Assembly (NCBI RefSeq): GCF_000069185.1
Contig: NC_010397.1
Coordinates: forward strand, 2,914,001-2,978,000
Length of the DNA: 64,000 bases
From: Mycobacteroides abscessus ATCC 19977
GTDB taxonomy: Bacteria > Actinomycetota > Actinomycetes > Mycobacteriales > Mycobacteriaceae
Reading direction: 5' to 3'
Shown here: piece by piece, positions 40,815 through 49,130 of the stretch
Layout of the letters: each line of letters opens with the position of its first letter
Numbering within the stretch: position 1 is the first letter of the stretch
Program-made: the position numbers and the translations under genes
The notes under the pieces: model-generated
Told to the model about the DNA's origin: nothing
The model's database searches: none
What the model saw: only the letters and a program-made list of their open reading frames with translations

Positions 40815-41135
40815 ATGGTTGCACTGCCCGCCCGCGTCGCGTTGTTCGCCGGGGCCTTCGGGGCCTCGGTCGCGACGTACCTGGCCCCCATTGCGGCAGC
40901 ACAGCCGCCCGTTCCACCGGTCTGCGGCGCCGGCGAAGCCCCGTACACCCATAACTGCCGCACCGCCTGTACCGGTGGTGCGCCGCGCGTCGGTGGCGCC
41001 TGCACCCAACCAGGTACCGACCTGTATGACCGCGGCTTCCACGAACCCACTCACGAGGGCGCCAACCCGCGCACTCCCCTGGGCACCAATCCGCATGTGC
41101 CCTATGGGACCAACACCACGACCGTTTTGCAGTAA
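40815..41135 (+). CDS. Small secreted protein of unknown function
   Basis: About 106 residues. A signal peptide ends near IAAAQPP (about residue 30). The mature part is about 75 residues with four Cys in the first half (VCGAGEAP, NCRTACTGG, GGACTQPG), possibly two disulfides, and a Pro/Thr/Asn-rich tail. AGGAG lies about 11 bases before the ATG; a TTG seven codons upstream is an alternative. A strong hairpin follows, so it is probably transcribed alone. About 220 bases upstream hold no gene I can support. Confidence 0.7.
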   Translation: MVALPARVALFAGAFGASVATYLAPIAAAQPPVPPVCGAGEAPYTHNCRTACTGGAPRVGGACTQPGTDLYDRGFHEPTHEGANPRTPLGTNPHVPYGTNTTTVLQ

Positions 41136-41147
41136 CGCATAACGACA

Positions 41148-41183
41148 CGGTGCCCGGTTGACAACGTTGTCAGCCGGGCACCG
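41148..41183. terminator. Strong palindromic terminator hairpin
   Basis: CGGTGCCCGG pairs with CCGGGCACCG across 36 bases, and the space between them is itself the perfect palindrome TGACAACGTTGTCA, so only one central pair is mismatched. It lies about 13 bases after the stop of the secreted-protein gene. No T-run follows, as is usual for mycobacterial intrinsic terminators. It could serve both strands. Confidence 0.75.
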
Positions 41184-41199
41184 CCGTCTTAGGCCGCGA

Positions 41200-41382
41200 C
41201 TAAGGCAACCAATTCGCCAAGACCGTGTCCATGTCGCCGTCACCGGGGCCCGGCAGGTGCCGCGCACCCGAAAACCGATGAGAGGGTTCTGTATACGTTC
41301 CCGCCTTGACAAGCCGAGCAATATTGGCCCGGTAGATCTCATCGACCTCAGCATTGCGGTCGGGCTCACGGTCAAGCCACAA
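41200..41382 (-). CDS. Possible small ORF or gene remnant
   Basis: About 60 codons from a TTG, reading WLDREPDRNAEVDEIYR, then ANIARLVKAGTYTEPSHRFS and DMDTVLANWLP. The composition looks like protein. The frame extends eight codons before the TTG to a stop, with no ATG or GTG and no ribosome-binding site, so it may be the 3' end of a decayed gene. No family recognised. It lies in the 330-base stretch between the secreted-protein gene and the PPOX gene. Confidence 0.3.
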   Translation of the reverse strand: MWLDREPDRNAEVDEIYRANIARLVKAGTYTEPSHRFSGARHLPGPGDGDMDTVLANWLP

Positions 41383-41463
41383 ATTGGCGGGGTGGATCCA
41401 TCGGCACTAGCCAGCAATCGCCGATCGGGAATGAAACCGCACGCTACGGAGTAGAAAATCGAC

Positions 41464-41886
41464 ATGGAACTCAACGACGCCGCGCGCGCCCTCATCGGAG
41501 CGGGCGCCGACGCCACGCTCGTCACCGTCAACCCCGACGGCAGCCCGCAGGTATCTGTGGTGTGGGTTGCCCTGCAGTCCACACCGGACGGTGACGAGTT
41601 GGTGGCGGCCCACCTTTCGGGTAACTACAAGAAGCTACGAAACATCCGTCGCGATCCCCACGTTGCCCTGACTGTCCTTGCCCCCAGTCAGCCCGGGCAG
41701 CAGCGCGAATATCTGGCCGTCACCGGCTCGGCGCGGGTGGTGGAGGGCGGCGCACCCGAGTTGCTCAGCCAGTTGGCCGTCGCGCTGCTGGGTTCCGACG
41801 AGCACTTCCCGCCACCGAACTCGCCGGAGGGATATCTGACCCGGATTCGCGTCGAATCGGTGGGTGGGCACGGCCCCTGGGCTTGA
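41464..41886 (+). CDS. PPOX-class F420-dependent oxidoreductase (TIGR03618 type)
   Basis: 140 residues of the split-barrel pyridoxamine-oxidase-like family. DATLVTVNPDGSPQVSVVWV and LSGNYKKLRNIRRDPHVALT are the typical cofactor-binding strands. Close relatives in actinobacteria use F420 to reduce small molecules. The end is two bases from the stop of the convergent acid-reductase gene. Confidence 0.85.
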   Translation: MELNDAARALIGAGADATLVTVNPDGSPQVSVVWVALQSTPDGDELVAAHLSGNYKKLRNIRRDPHVALTVLAPSQPGQQREYLAVTGSARVVEGGAPELLSQLAVALLGSDEHFPPPNSPEGYLTRIRVESVGGHGPWA

Positions 41887-41888
41887 TC

Positions 41889-43253
41889 TCAGTCCCGGAT
41901 GACGCCCTTGGTCCGCATCAGAAAATCCGCGAGGAAGCCGTCATGCGGGATTTCGGGGGCCGTGTACGTGGTGGGGAGTCTGCCGCTGTAGACGTTGGAT
42001 ACCGTGGGTTCGTCGACAAGTGCGTCGATCAGTTCCCCATCATCGGTGATCGCATTGATCACCAACGAATGGCGCAGTGGCACAAGACCGTCGGCACGGG
42101 TCCAAGGCGCGATCCACACGCACGGGAACGCCAGCTCGGTGTTGAGCTTGTCGACATCGGGGCCGTGCAGCAGATGCACGGCGGGACGCAGCACAGCCGA
42201 GCCGTCCCCCAGGTCGGCAACCATCTGATCCGCGCCCAAAAGTGCGGTGGTGCCTCGTGATTTCTCTGCCAGGTGGTGGGCAACACTCCTAGCCGCATCG
42301 AGTGGTTGCCCGGGCAGAACGGCGCGTTCGTCGGCGATCGGAAAGGGCCGTATCGTCGCGAGCCTGGCCGCAATGGCTTCCGCCAACTGTCGCGGATCGC
42401 CTTCGTAGAGAACGGCTGTGGTGTTGGTGCAGGCCATGCCGCCCTGACCGCTGATCGACTCCACGATCACGTCGAGGTAGTCGCGCCAATCCCGTTCCGC
42501 GGTAATCAGAATCTTGGTGCGGCCCGGCCCGTTTACCAGCACCGCTGGATCGTCGGCGTACTTATCCACCACATCCTGGCCGCCGTAGACGATGGCGAGA
42601 TCAGCCGCGGCGATGATTTCTGCCGCTCCCGCATGATCGGTCGGCAGATACAGGGCATCTTCGGGCCGAAAACCTGCCCGGCGCAAGGCCTGGACCAGCC
42701 GGGCCCCGGTGAAGGGCTCGCGGCGCGAAGGACGCATGGCCACGCGATATCCCAACGCCAGTGCTTGCACCCACCCGCCGTGCACACCCGGGCTATTGCC
42801 CGACGCGTGCACGGCCAGTACCTCACCGCGCCGGACCCAGAGCGCGCTCCCCCGGTGCGTGCGCTCATCGCGCCAATCGAATGTCGCCCCTACAGGCCTG
42901 GCGGGTGCGACCGCGTCGAATGCATGCCGAATGGCCTCGGTGACTTCGCAGGCGCTGTTCCGCGCAACTGCGACGGGCAGCCCCGACACCCGACTGACCA
43001 CCTCGACGTACTGATCGAAGCCGTAGCCTGCGATGTCGGTGCCGGCAAAGATCTCGGCAGCTTCGGCCAGCGCCGCTTCCCGGCGGACCGCAGGCAGCGG
43101 CCGCGCACTGCGCTGAGCGCGGATGCTCCGGCTGACAAACAGCGGCGGCGCGATACTCAGTTCAGCGACGGGCGTCCCCGCGATATCGGTGATCACTTCA
43201 CGTGCGCGAGTGCGGTATTCGCCATTGGGGCCAAGCGCGTCCACTGCGATCAC
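41889..43253 (-). CDS. Acyl-CoA/acyl-AMP reductase of the aldehyde dehydrogenase superfamily (EhpG/LuxC-like)
   Basis: 454 residues with the acyl-CoA reductase (LuxC-type) arrangement. The N-terminal SIAPPLFVSRSIRAQ is unlike ordinary ALDH. VLAVHASGNSPGVHGGWV is the nucleotide-binding region, and the likely catalytic Cys275 is in QGGMACTNTTAVLYEG. It starts two bases after the adenylating gene, so the two work together. In Pantoea EhpG and EhpF are known to reduce a phenazine carboxylate side chain in griseoluteate synthesis. No phenazine genes are near, so the acid here is unknown. Confidence 0.75.
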   Translation of the reverse strand: MIAVDALGPNGEYRTRAREVITDIAGTPVAELSIAPPLFVSRSIRAQRSARPLPAVRREAALAEAAEIFAGTDIAGYGFDQYVEVVSRVSGLPVAVARNSACEVTEAIRHAFDAVAPARPVGATFDWRDERTHRGSALWVRRGEVLAVHASGNSPGVHGGWVQALALGYRVAMRPSRREPFTGARLVQALRRAGFRPEDALYLPTDHAGAAEIIAAADLAIVYGGQDVVDKYADDPAVLVNGPGRTKILITAERDWRDYLDVIVESISGQGGMACTNTTAVLYEGDPRQLAEAIAARLATIRPFPIADERAVLPGQPLDAARSVAHHLAEKSRGTTALLGADQMVADLGDGSAVLRPAVHLLHGPDVDKLNTELAFPCVWIAPWTRADGLVPLRHSLVINAITDDGELIDALVDEPTVSNVYSGRLPTTYTAPEIPHDGFLADFLMRTKGVIRD

Positions 43254-43255
43254 GA

Positions 43256-44347
43256 TCAGTAGACGCCTTCGATGACGGCTTCGCCCTCGAACGTCGCAAC
43301 GGGCGCGACCTCACTGACGGAGTCGCCGATCTGGCCGCCCGGTCCCTGTCTGCGGATCGCGGTGTCGCGTTCGAGGTTGTTCGGAATGAACATGCCCTTG
43401 CCGATGTGGTTCATCACCACCTGGCCGCGCTGGCCATGCGGTACCCGCTCCCCCGTCTCCGGATCGATGACCCAGAACACCACGTAGGGCGTGCGCGGAT
43501 CGAACACGTGGATATCGCCGTCGAGTCGAGTCTTGGCCTGGGACAGGATCATTGTGCTGCCGAACGCCATCGCGATGACCGTCCTCGGGAAGATCTCGCG
43601 GAGCAGATCGAGGGTATCCAGGTCCACGTGCGCACCGCTGAGCAGGATGTAGCGGATCTTCTGATTCACCAGTTCGGCCATGGTGTCATCGCGCGCGATC
43701 GCGCCCAGCAGCGGCGGGCTGGTGTGCAGATTGGCAACGTCCTGGGTGTGCAGTACGAATCGCGCCTGCTCCAGCACGTGCTCCACATATGCGGACACCT
43801 CGGCGCCGACACCGCGCGTAGCGATCTTCTTGACCCACCGCGGATCCAGGTCTACCGAAAAGAACACCGAGCCCAACCGTTCGCTCACCGCGCGGGAGAA
43901 ATGACCCACGCCATGAGGACCAGTCGGCATCAAGAACAGCAGCCCCTGGCCGCCCACGAAGCCACCTGTCGTGAAATCCTCGAGCTGCCACCGGGTGACC
44001 TGCTCAACCCAGTCCGGCAGCTGCGCGGTGCGTTTGGGCGCGCCGGTGGTGCCTCCGGATTCGAAAATCTTGGGAACCGGTGCCGGCGATCCGTAGCCGC
44101 GCGGTATCAAATCCTGGACGGGTGTGTCCCGCAGCTCGTTGACCAGGTTGGGGAACAGGCGCAAATCATCAAACCCGTTCACGTCGGTCAGCGGGTCGAA
44201 GTCCAGGTTCGGTGCCATGCGCAACCAGAACGGCGAGCCGGTGTCCTGCCCGAAGTGCCAGGCGATAGCGGCCCGCAGGTATGCCTCCGGGTCGACCACC
44301 GGCACGGTTCGTGGGATATCCAACAGCGAGAAGTCGATCTCGGCCAT
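43256..44347 (-). CDS. Acid-adenylating enzyme, EhpF/phenazine-biosynthesis-like
   Basis: 363 residues. The ANL-type phosphate loop is ESGGTTGAPKRTAQL (about residues 96-110). A large N-terminal domain includes RYILLSGAHVDLDTL and VIAMAFGSTMILSQAK, and a GERVPHGQRGQVV stretch suits the start of the adenylate-forming hinge. The protein ends soon after, so the usual C-terminal lid is short. It probably activates a carboxylic acid as acyl-AMP for the reductase next to it. The ATG start matches the MAEIDFSLLD opening; the 28 upstream open codons are discarded. Confidence 0.75.
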   Translation of the reverse strand: MAEIDFSLLDIPRTVPVVDPEAYLRAAIAWHFGQDTGSPFWLRMAPNLDFDPLTDVNGFDDLRLFPNLVNELRDTPVQDLIPRGYGSPAPVPKIFESGGTTGAPKRTAQLPDWVEQVTRWQLEDFTTGGFVGGQGLLFLMPTGPHGVGHFSRAVSERLGSVFFSVDLDPRWVKKIATRGVGAEVSAYVEHVLEQARFVLHTQDVANLHTSPPLLGAIARDDTMAELVNQKIRYILLSGAHVDLDTLDLLREIFPRTVIAMAFGSTMILSQAKTRLDGDIHVFDPRTPYVVFWVIDPETGERVPHGQRGQVVMNHIGKGMFIPNNLERDTAIRRQGPGGQIGDSVSEVAPVATFEGEAVIEGVY

Positions 44348-44436
44348 CCCCCCATCCTGGCGCAGCAACCGAGCGGACTTAAGTGAACTCTTGGTGCGCC
44401 GTTTCGACGGGTTGTGGTGCGGGTATTTCACGCGCC

Positions 44437-44706
44437 ATGGCGATCAAGAAACGTCCCACGACGGACCTGCCGCCTGATCCTGAACCGGCGGCCACACCGG
44501 GCCTGTCGAAAGGTGGCGGCACACAGTCCGGGGACACTCCGCCCGCATCCGGTCAGGAGACACAACCGAGCAATCCAGACCCGGTATCGCTACGGAAAAC
44601 TTCGGTACCTGCGATGGTGTCGATGATTGCGCTTGCCGTGCTTCTGGGCTTGTTTCTAGCGACCGCGGTCTTGCTGATCATGAAGATGTCCGGCGTCTTC
44701 AACTGA
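44437..44706 (+). CDS. DUF6480-like small membrane protein
   Basis: 89 residues: a Pro/Gly/Ser-rich segment of about 55 residues (PPDPEPAATPGLSKGGG) followed by one C-terminal membrane helix (MIALAVLLGLFLATAVLLIM). The Pro-rich lead and C-terminal anchor match the actinobacterial DUF6480 type (recalled). It is divergent from the EhpF/EhpG pair and overlaps the convergent reductase gene by eight bases. Function unknown. Confidence 0.7.
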   Translation: MAIKKRPTTDLPPDPEPAATPGLSKGGGTQSGDTPPASGQETQPSNPDPVSLRKTSVPAMVSMIALAVLLGLFLATAVLLIMKMSGVFN

Positions 44707-45724
44707 GCATGTGGCTCGCCGCGGCGCGATGGTTGATCTCGCGGCGCAGTTTTGGGCCCGGCCATCTCGTTATCTCGTGGGAGGAGGTCACGTCGCGGAT
44801 GAGACTGACCAGCGCGGCGTTAACGGGTGCCTTGGCGCCAAGCCTCTTGGCAAGTTCGACGACTTCGCCGTTGATGTAGTCGATTTCGGTCGGTCTGCCG
44901 AGGGTGATGTCGTCAAGCATGGATGAGCGTGCCTGTGGGTCCATCGCAACCATCTGTCGCGCGGCCCGGGTAAAGATGGGGTTAGGCATCGTGAGCACCC
45001 AGGGCATGAGCGAAAGCGGTGCCGCAAGAGGGCTGACCACTGGCTGGCCGGCACGGCGCAGGAGTCCGAGCGCCTCACGCTGAGCTGCGGCGAGTACCAG
45101 CCGGTAGTCGCGATCCCCCAGTTCGGCTTTCAGCGGTAGCCCCGATAACGCATTGACCGAGTTGTTGAGGTTCACCACGAGCTTTCCCCACTGCACCGCG
45201 GCCATGTCGTCACGCACCGTGGTGAGCAATCCTCCGTGCGTGAGAGCCCCGGCAAGCGACTCGGCTCCCGTGGAGAGTGACAGTTTTCCCTGCGTGCCCT
45301 GATGAAAGTGTGCCGCCCCTACCTGAGCAACATTGAAGCCGACAATTCCAGTAATCACATTGTGCTGCTTTATGTATCGCGACAGCTGCGCTGGATTGCG
45401 GATCCCATTCTGCAGGCTCACCACCACGGCACCGGGCTCTAGCCTGCCTGCCAGCGATTCCGCCATCTGCGCGGTCGCGGCCGACTTCACGGTCACCAAC
45501 ACGATGTCCGCTGAGCGGACGGTGTCAATGTCCTCGGAGAATGCGCACTCCGATGCCGGGATGGCGGCCGACCATCCAAGGTAGTCCGACAGGCTCAGAC
45601 CGTGCTCCGCGATCGCCCGACCGAGGCTCGGGCGGCCGATGTACACGACCTGGTGCCCCGCGGCCTGCAGCCTGCCGCCCACGTAGCAACCGATACTGCC
45701 GGCTCCGGCGACGGCGATTCTCAT
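44699..45724 (-). CDS. Ketopantoate-reductase-like NADPH oxidoreductase
   Basis: 341 residues. The N-terminal dinucleotide fold has AGAGSIGCYVGGRLQAAGH. VLVTVKSAATAQM carries a lysine, and the C-terminal ApbA domain has WGKLVVNLNNSVNALSG and SSMLDDITLGRPTEIDYING. This is the PanE family, but the context (last gene of the aldolase-dipeptidase-RidA operon) argues for a role on another 2-oxo or hydroxy acid, so I do not call it panE. The ATG starting MRIAVAGAG was chosen. Confidence 0.85.
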   Translation of the reverse strand: MRIAVAGAGSIGCYVGGRLQAAGHQVVYIGRPSLGRAIAEHGLSLSDYLGWSAAIPASECAFSEDIDTVRSADIVLVTVKSAATAQMAESLAGRLEPGAVVVSLQNGIRNPAQLSRYIKQHNVITGIVGFNVAQVGAAHFHQGTQGKLSLSTGAESLAGALTHGGLLTTVRDDMAAVQWGKLVVNLNNSVNALSGLPLKAELGDRDYRLVLAAAQREALGLLRRAGQPVVSPLAAPLSLMPWVLTMPNPIFTRAARQMVAMDPQARSSMLDDITLGRPTEIDYINGEVVELAKRLGAKAPVNAALVSLIRDVTSSHEITRWPGPKLRREINHRAAASHMLS

Positions 45725-45797
45725 TGTGCTCCAGCCCGACCGCTCCACCTGACTACCAATGAATGACACCCATAGTCCAGACGATGAATTCCCACGA

Positions 45798-46187
45798 TCA
45801 CTGCCTGGCCGCAGAAATCTTTGCAAGGGCGTCGATCTCTACCAACAGCCCGGGCGGCAGCCCACCGAAAAGGGTCGTGCGGGCCGGATAGGGCTTCTGG
45901 AGGTAGTCCGCAAACGCCTGGTTGAGTTCGGCAAATCCCTCGGGAGCATTGAGGAACACCCTCAGCATGAGCACGTCTTCGAAATCGGCGCCCGCCGCGG
46001 TCAGGATCGCCTGAACGTTGCGCAACGCCTGAAGGGTCTGCGCGTAGACGGTTCCACCAACCAGCGATTCGGTATGGGGGTCGATCCCGACTTGGCCGGA
46101 AACCTGCAGGGTGTCGCCGATGCGGACAGCTTGTGAATACGCGCCGACGGGATCTGGGGCCGCGTTGGTCTCGATCTGGATCTTCAC
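45798..46187 (-). CDS. RidA-family imine/enamine deaminase
   Basis: 129 residues matching RidA/YjgF: VGAYSQAVRIGDTLQVSGQV near the start, QTLQALRNVQAILTAAGADF in the middle, and VLMLRVFLNAPEGFAEL. The conserved Arg that salt-bridges the substrate carboxylate is present in YPARTTLFGG. The GTG start has AGGAG eight bases upstream. It is third in an operon with a dipeptidase and a reductase, which suggests that amino-acid-derived imines arise in that pathway. Confidence 0.88.
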   Translation of the reverse strand: MKIQIETNAAPDPVGAYSQAVRIGDTLQVSGQVGIDPHTESLVGGTVYAQTLQALRNVQAILTAAGADFEDVLMLRVFLNAPEGFAELNQAFADYLQKPYPARTTLFGGLPPGLLVEIDALAKISAARQ

Positions 46188-46234
46188 CGGTAGAACTCCT
46201 TTTGTTTGACGGTGCGCGTCATCAAAGCGCTCGG

Positions 46235-47266
46235 CTACGCGCCGGGTAGTGCTTCCTTCAGAACACGCTGGGCATTGCCGCCGAGGATCGCGGTGACTTC
46301 GGCGGTATCGAAACCCGTGTGCAGCAACGCCTCTACCAGCGTCGGGAATCCAGTGGGCCCGTCGAACCCCTTGGCGTACCCCGGAATGCCATTCATGTCT
46401 GTCCCGATACATAGGTGGCGTGGACCGACCAACTCAGCCAGATACGAGGCATGGCGCGCAAAGTCATCGACATCACGCATTCCCAGGCGCCGAAAACCCA
46501 TCGGCCACAGCCCGATCAGCCCACCGGTGGCGGCTATCGCACGCGCTTCCTCGTCGCCGATGTAGCGGGGAAACTCCTGTACCGCCGCTGCTCCGGTATG
46601 CGAACTGACCACGGGAACGCGGGTGTGATCGCATACCGCCAAGGTTGTCGCCGCGTCGGCATGCGCCAAGTCGATCAGCATGCCGAGCCGGTTGGATTCT
46701 GCGACAACCTCTTTCCCGAAAGCAGTCAGACCAGGGGAATAGCGACCGGCCCGCACGGCCCTACTCCCCCGACTCCCGGATAACGAGGTACTTATCGTCC
46801 CGAGGCCATTGTCCGCGTAGTGCACCAGCCCGAGCACGCGCACGCCGAGCCGGTAAAGCTCGGCCAACCGATCCGGCTGCGCACTCACGACATCGGCGCC
46901 CTCGATGCCGAGCATCACCGTCGCGGCGCCGCCGTCCGCGATCTGTTCGACGGTATCCACCACCGCGATACCTGCTGCCGAAGCCTCCGCACGCGCCAGG
47001 TCCAGCTGCGCCCTCACGCCGTGCCACGGAGAGCGCAGTCGCCATGCGGTGCCCAGCGCGGCATCGCCGACCACTGTCACGATCGCCAGATTCACCTTGC
47101 CCTCAGACAGCTTCGATAACGGCGCTGCCGGCATGTCTATCGTCTTGCCACCCACCGCACGCAGCCATCTCGGCATGATGCTGAGCCCGTGGGTATGCAT
47201 GTCAACGGTCAGCGCCGTGTCGCTGAGCCGCTGCGACTGGTCGGTGGCGCGGCTCATCGGTGACAA
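46235..47266 (-). CDS. M19-family membrane dipeptidase-type peptidase
   Basis: 343 residues of an amidohydrolase-type TIM barrel. Metal ligands are visible as VDMHTHGLS (HXH rather than the usual HXD), a Glu in MLGIEGADVV, LIDLAHADAATT and VVSSHTGAAAV, with CIGTDMNGIPGY near the end. Renal-type dipeptidases cleave dipeptides, but bacterial members also act on D-amino-acid and N-acyl compounds. It lies 25 bases after the aldolase gene. The start could also be the fourth codon (second Met). Confidence 0.87.
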   Translation of the reverse strand: MSPMSRATDQSQRLSDTALTVDMHTHGLSIMPRWLRAVGGKTIDMPAAPLSKLSEGKVNLAIVTVVGDAALGTAWRLRSPWHGVRAQLDLARAEASAAGIAVVDTVEQIADGGAATVMLGIEGADVVSAQPDRLAELYRLGVRVLGLVHYADNGLGTISTSLSGSRGSRAVRAGRYSPGLTAFGKEVVAESNRLGMLIDLAHADAATTLAVCDHTRVPVVSSHTGAAAVQEFPRYIGDEEARAIAATGGLIGLWPMGFRRLGMRDVDDFARHASYLAELVGPRHLCIGTDMNGIPGYAKGFDGPTGFPTLVEALLHTGFDTAEVTAILGGNAQRVLKEALPGA

Positions 47267-47291
47267 TTCCCGATTCCGGGTGTCGGCGAGC

Positions 47292-48107
47292 TCAATGAAG
47301 GGCCTCTGGAGCCGTTCTGATCACGTCGTCCCATAGCGGCTGGAACTGAAACCACCCCGCGACCGGAGTCCCGATCTGGTTGTAGACCGACACGGCCGTG
47401 TCATGGTCGATCGTTCGGGGCTCGCCTGCCGCCATGGCAAGCAGTTGAGCCTGGCAGGAGCGCTCCATTGTGATAAACCACCAGGCGGCCTCCGCCACCG
47501 AATGCCCCACCGTGAGCAATCCGTGATTCTGCAGGATCACCGCCTTGGCCGGCCCGAGCGCCGATCCGATCGCCCTGCCCTCCTCCAGATCGCCGACCAC
47601 CCCGCGGTAATCGGTGTACACAGCATGGTCTTGATAGAAGGCACAGGCGTCCTGCGTGATGGGCAATAACGGCTGACCGAGTGACGAGAATGCCTTGCCA
47701 TGTACCGAGTGTGCGTGCGCTGCGGCGATCACGTCAGGCCGCGCCTTATGGACCTCGGAGTGGATGCAGAACGCTGCCCTGTTCACGGGCCGGCTCCCGG
47801 TGATCACGTTGCCGTCGTGATCGACCTGAATCAGATCGGACACCGTGATGTGCCGGAAGTTCATGCCGAAAGGGTTCACCCAAAACGTGTCGGGGAATTC
47901 CGGGTCACGGACCGTGATGTGTCCGGCCACCCCTTCAGAGAAACCGAAAGTCCCGAAAATCCGGAACGCGGCCGCCAGCTCACGCAATCTGCGTTCACGC
48001 TCCTGCGTCACCGTTTCCGCCGCCGCGGGACCGAGCTGAACGCCATCGGCGGAACCGACCATGTATGCGGATAGCTCCTCGCCCGCCACGACATTTCCGG
48101 AGGTCAT
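47292..48107 (-). CDS. Class II aldolase/adducin-family protein
   Basis: 271 residues. GFSEGVAGHITVRDPEFPDTF and NPFGMNFRHITVSDLI precede the metal-binding AAHAHSVHGKAF; ILQNHGLLTVGHSVAEA supplies another His. Family members cleave or epimerise hydroxy acids and sugars, using zinc. As first gene of the four-gene operon it starts 15 bases from an ATAC-N6-GTAT palindrome, so the divergent TetR probably represses it. The ATG start giving MTSGNVVAGEELS was chosen. Confidence 0.85.
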   Translation of the reverse strand: MTSGNVVAGEELSAYMVGSADGVQLGPAAAETVTQERERRLRELAAAFRIFGTFGFSEGVAGHITVRDPEFPDTFWVNPFGMNFRHITVSDLIQVDHDGNVITGSRPVNRAAFCIHSEVHKARPDVIAAAHAHSVHGKAFSSLGQPLLPITQDACAFYQDHAVYTDYRGVVGDLEEGRAIGSALGPAKAVILQNHGLLTVGHSVAEAAWWFITMERSCQAQLLAMAAGEPRTIDHDTAVSVYNQIGTPVAGWFQFQPLWDDVIRTAPEALH

Positions 48108-48121
48108 GCACTCACCCTTCA

Positions 48122-48135
48122 ATACATAGTCGTAT
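48122..48135. promoter_or_regulatory. Operator-like palindrome at the aldolase operon
   Basis: ATACATAGTCGTAT has ATAC and GTAT arms six bases apart. It agrees at 12 of 14 positions with the palindrome in front of the divergent TetR gene and lies just upstream of the aldolase start. Confidence 0.6.
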
Positions 48136-48302
48136 CTATCTGCCCACAACCTACGCGCACCACGTGCACCCGTCAAGAGAAGCCCCGACGCGCATTGACG
48201 CTGAATACTGGCTCACTCCAGTCGGTTCGGATTGCCTATCGCCGCACCCTCCCGCCGGAGGCTCATGACCATTCAATAGCCTCTACTAAAGGCGCTCCGT
48301 AT

Positions 48303-48318
48303 GATACATACTTGTATC
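48303..48318. promoter_or_regulatory. Operator-like palindrome at the TetR gene
   Basis: GATACATACTTGTATC is a perfect inverted repeat with six-base arms and a four-base centre. It ends about 38 bases before the TetR start and shares its ATAC-N6-GTAT pattern with the site at the divergent operon, so autoregulation is likely. Confidence 0.65.
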
Positions 48319-48356
48319 CATATCGCTTCACCGTCATCACGACCGGAAGGCTGCTC

Positions 48357-48974
48357 ATGTCGACTGGATCCACTCGTCGGCGCGAACACACCCGTGCCCG
48401 TCTCATGCAGGCTGCGCTGGACGTGTTCGCCGATCGCGGGTTCCATGGCGCAAGCATCGAAAATATCTGCGAAAAAGCAGGATTCACGCGGGGTGCGTTC
48501 TACTCCAACTTCGCCGGTAAGGACGAGCTGTTCTTCACCCTGTTCGATGCCAGCAGCGAACAGCTGCTCACTCAGCTGCGCGCCGCACTGGACGAATGCC
48601 GCAAGAGCCCCGACCCCCTCAGCACCTTCATCCGCACCATTGACGACAAGGGGCCCACACAACGCCGCTGGTATCTGATCAGCATGGAATTCACGCTGTA
48701 CGCGATCCGGGAGCCGAGCGCGGCCGTGGTGCTAGCCGAGCACGACGCACGGCTACGGCGCGAGGCCGCCGGCATTATCAACGAACTGATGTCGATCGCA
48801 CACCGTGAACTGATCATCGACACCGAGCTGATCGCGCGACTCGCGACCGCCCTGCGCGAAGGAGTGGCCGCGCAGTTCTATGTCGAACCCGAGCTGGCCG
48901 AGACACGGATGCTGGAACGCCTTGCCTTTCCCGCGATGCTGCGCGCATTTTCGCAGCCGGTTGGTGCCGACTAG
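48357..48974 (+). CDS. TetR-family regulator of the aldolase-dipeptidase operon
   Basis: 205 residues. The helix-turn-helix covers about 14-60 with RLMQAALDVFADRGFHGAS and the recognition helix AGFTRGAFYSNFAGKDELF. The C-terminal domain is helical. It is divergent from the operon, with two matching palindromes between them, and 156 bases upstream of the ansP-like gene on its own strand. The local order suggests it senses a substrate of the operon or of the permease. The frame is open for 54 codons before the chosen ATG, across the operator. Confidence 0.88.
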   Translation: MSTGSTRRREHTRARLMQAALDVFADRGFHGASIENICEKAGFTRGAFYSNFAGKDELFFTLFDASSEQLLTQLRAALDECRKSPDPLSTFIRTIDDKGPTQRRWYLISMEFTLYAIREPSAAVVLAEHDARLRREAAGIINELMSIAHRELIIDTELIARLATALREGVAAQFYVEPELAETRMLERLAFPAMLRAFSQPVGAD

Positions 48975-49130
48975 CCCGGGCAACTATGTGCACAACGCGT
49001 ATTGAAAAGCCTCCGCAGCTGGATCTTGACGTCTCTTCGTTGCCTTTGGCCGGTCATCCAGCAGAAATACGCAGCATGTTCGTAACATCGTTGTTCCAAT
49101 CAGCAATTTTCCGGTCGATACGGTCGCACG

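Noticed and set aside
44699..45724. Naming this gene panE
   Set aside because: Family fits, but operon context with RidA, dipeptidase and aldolase argues for another substrate, and pantothenate genes are absent.
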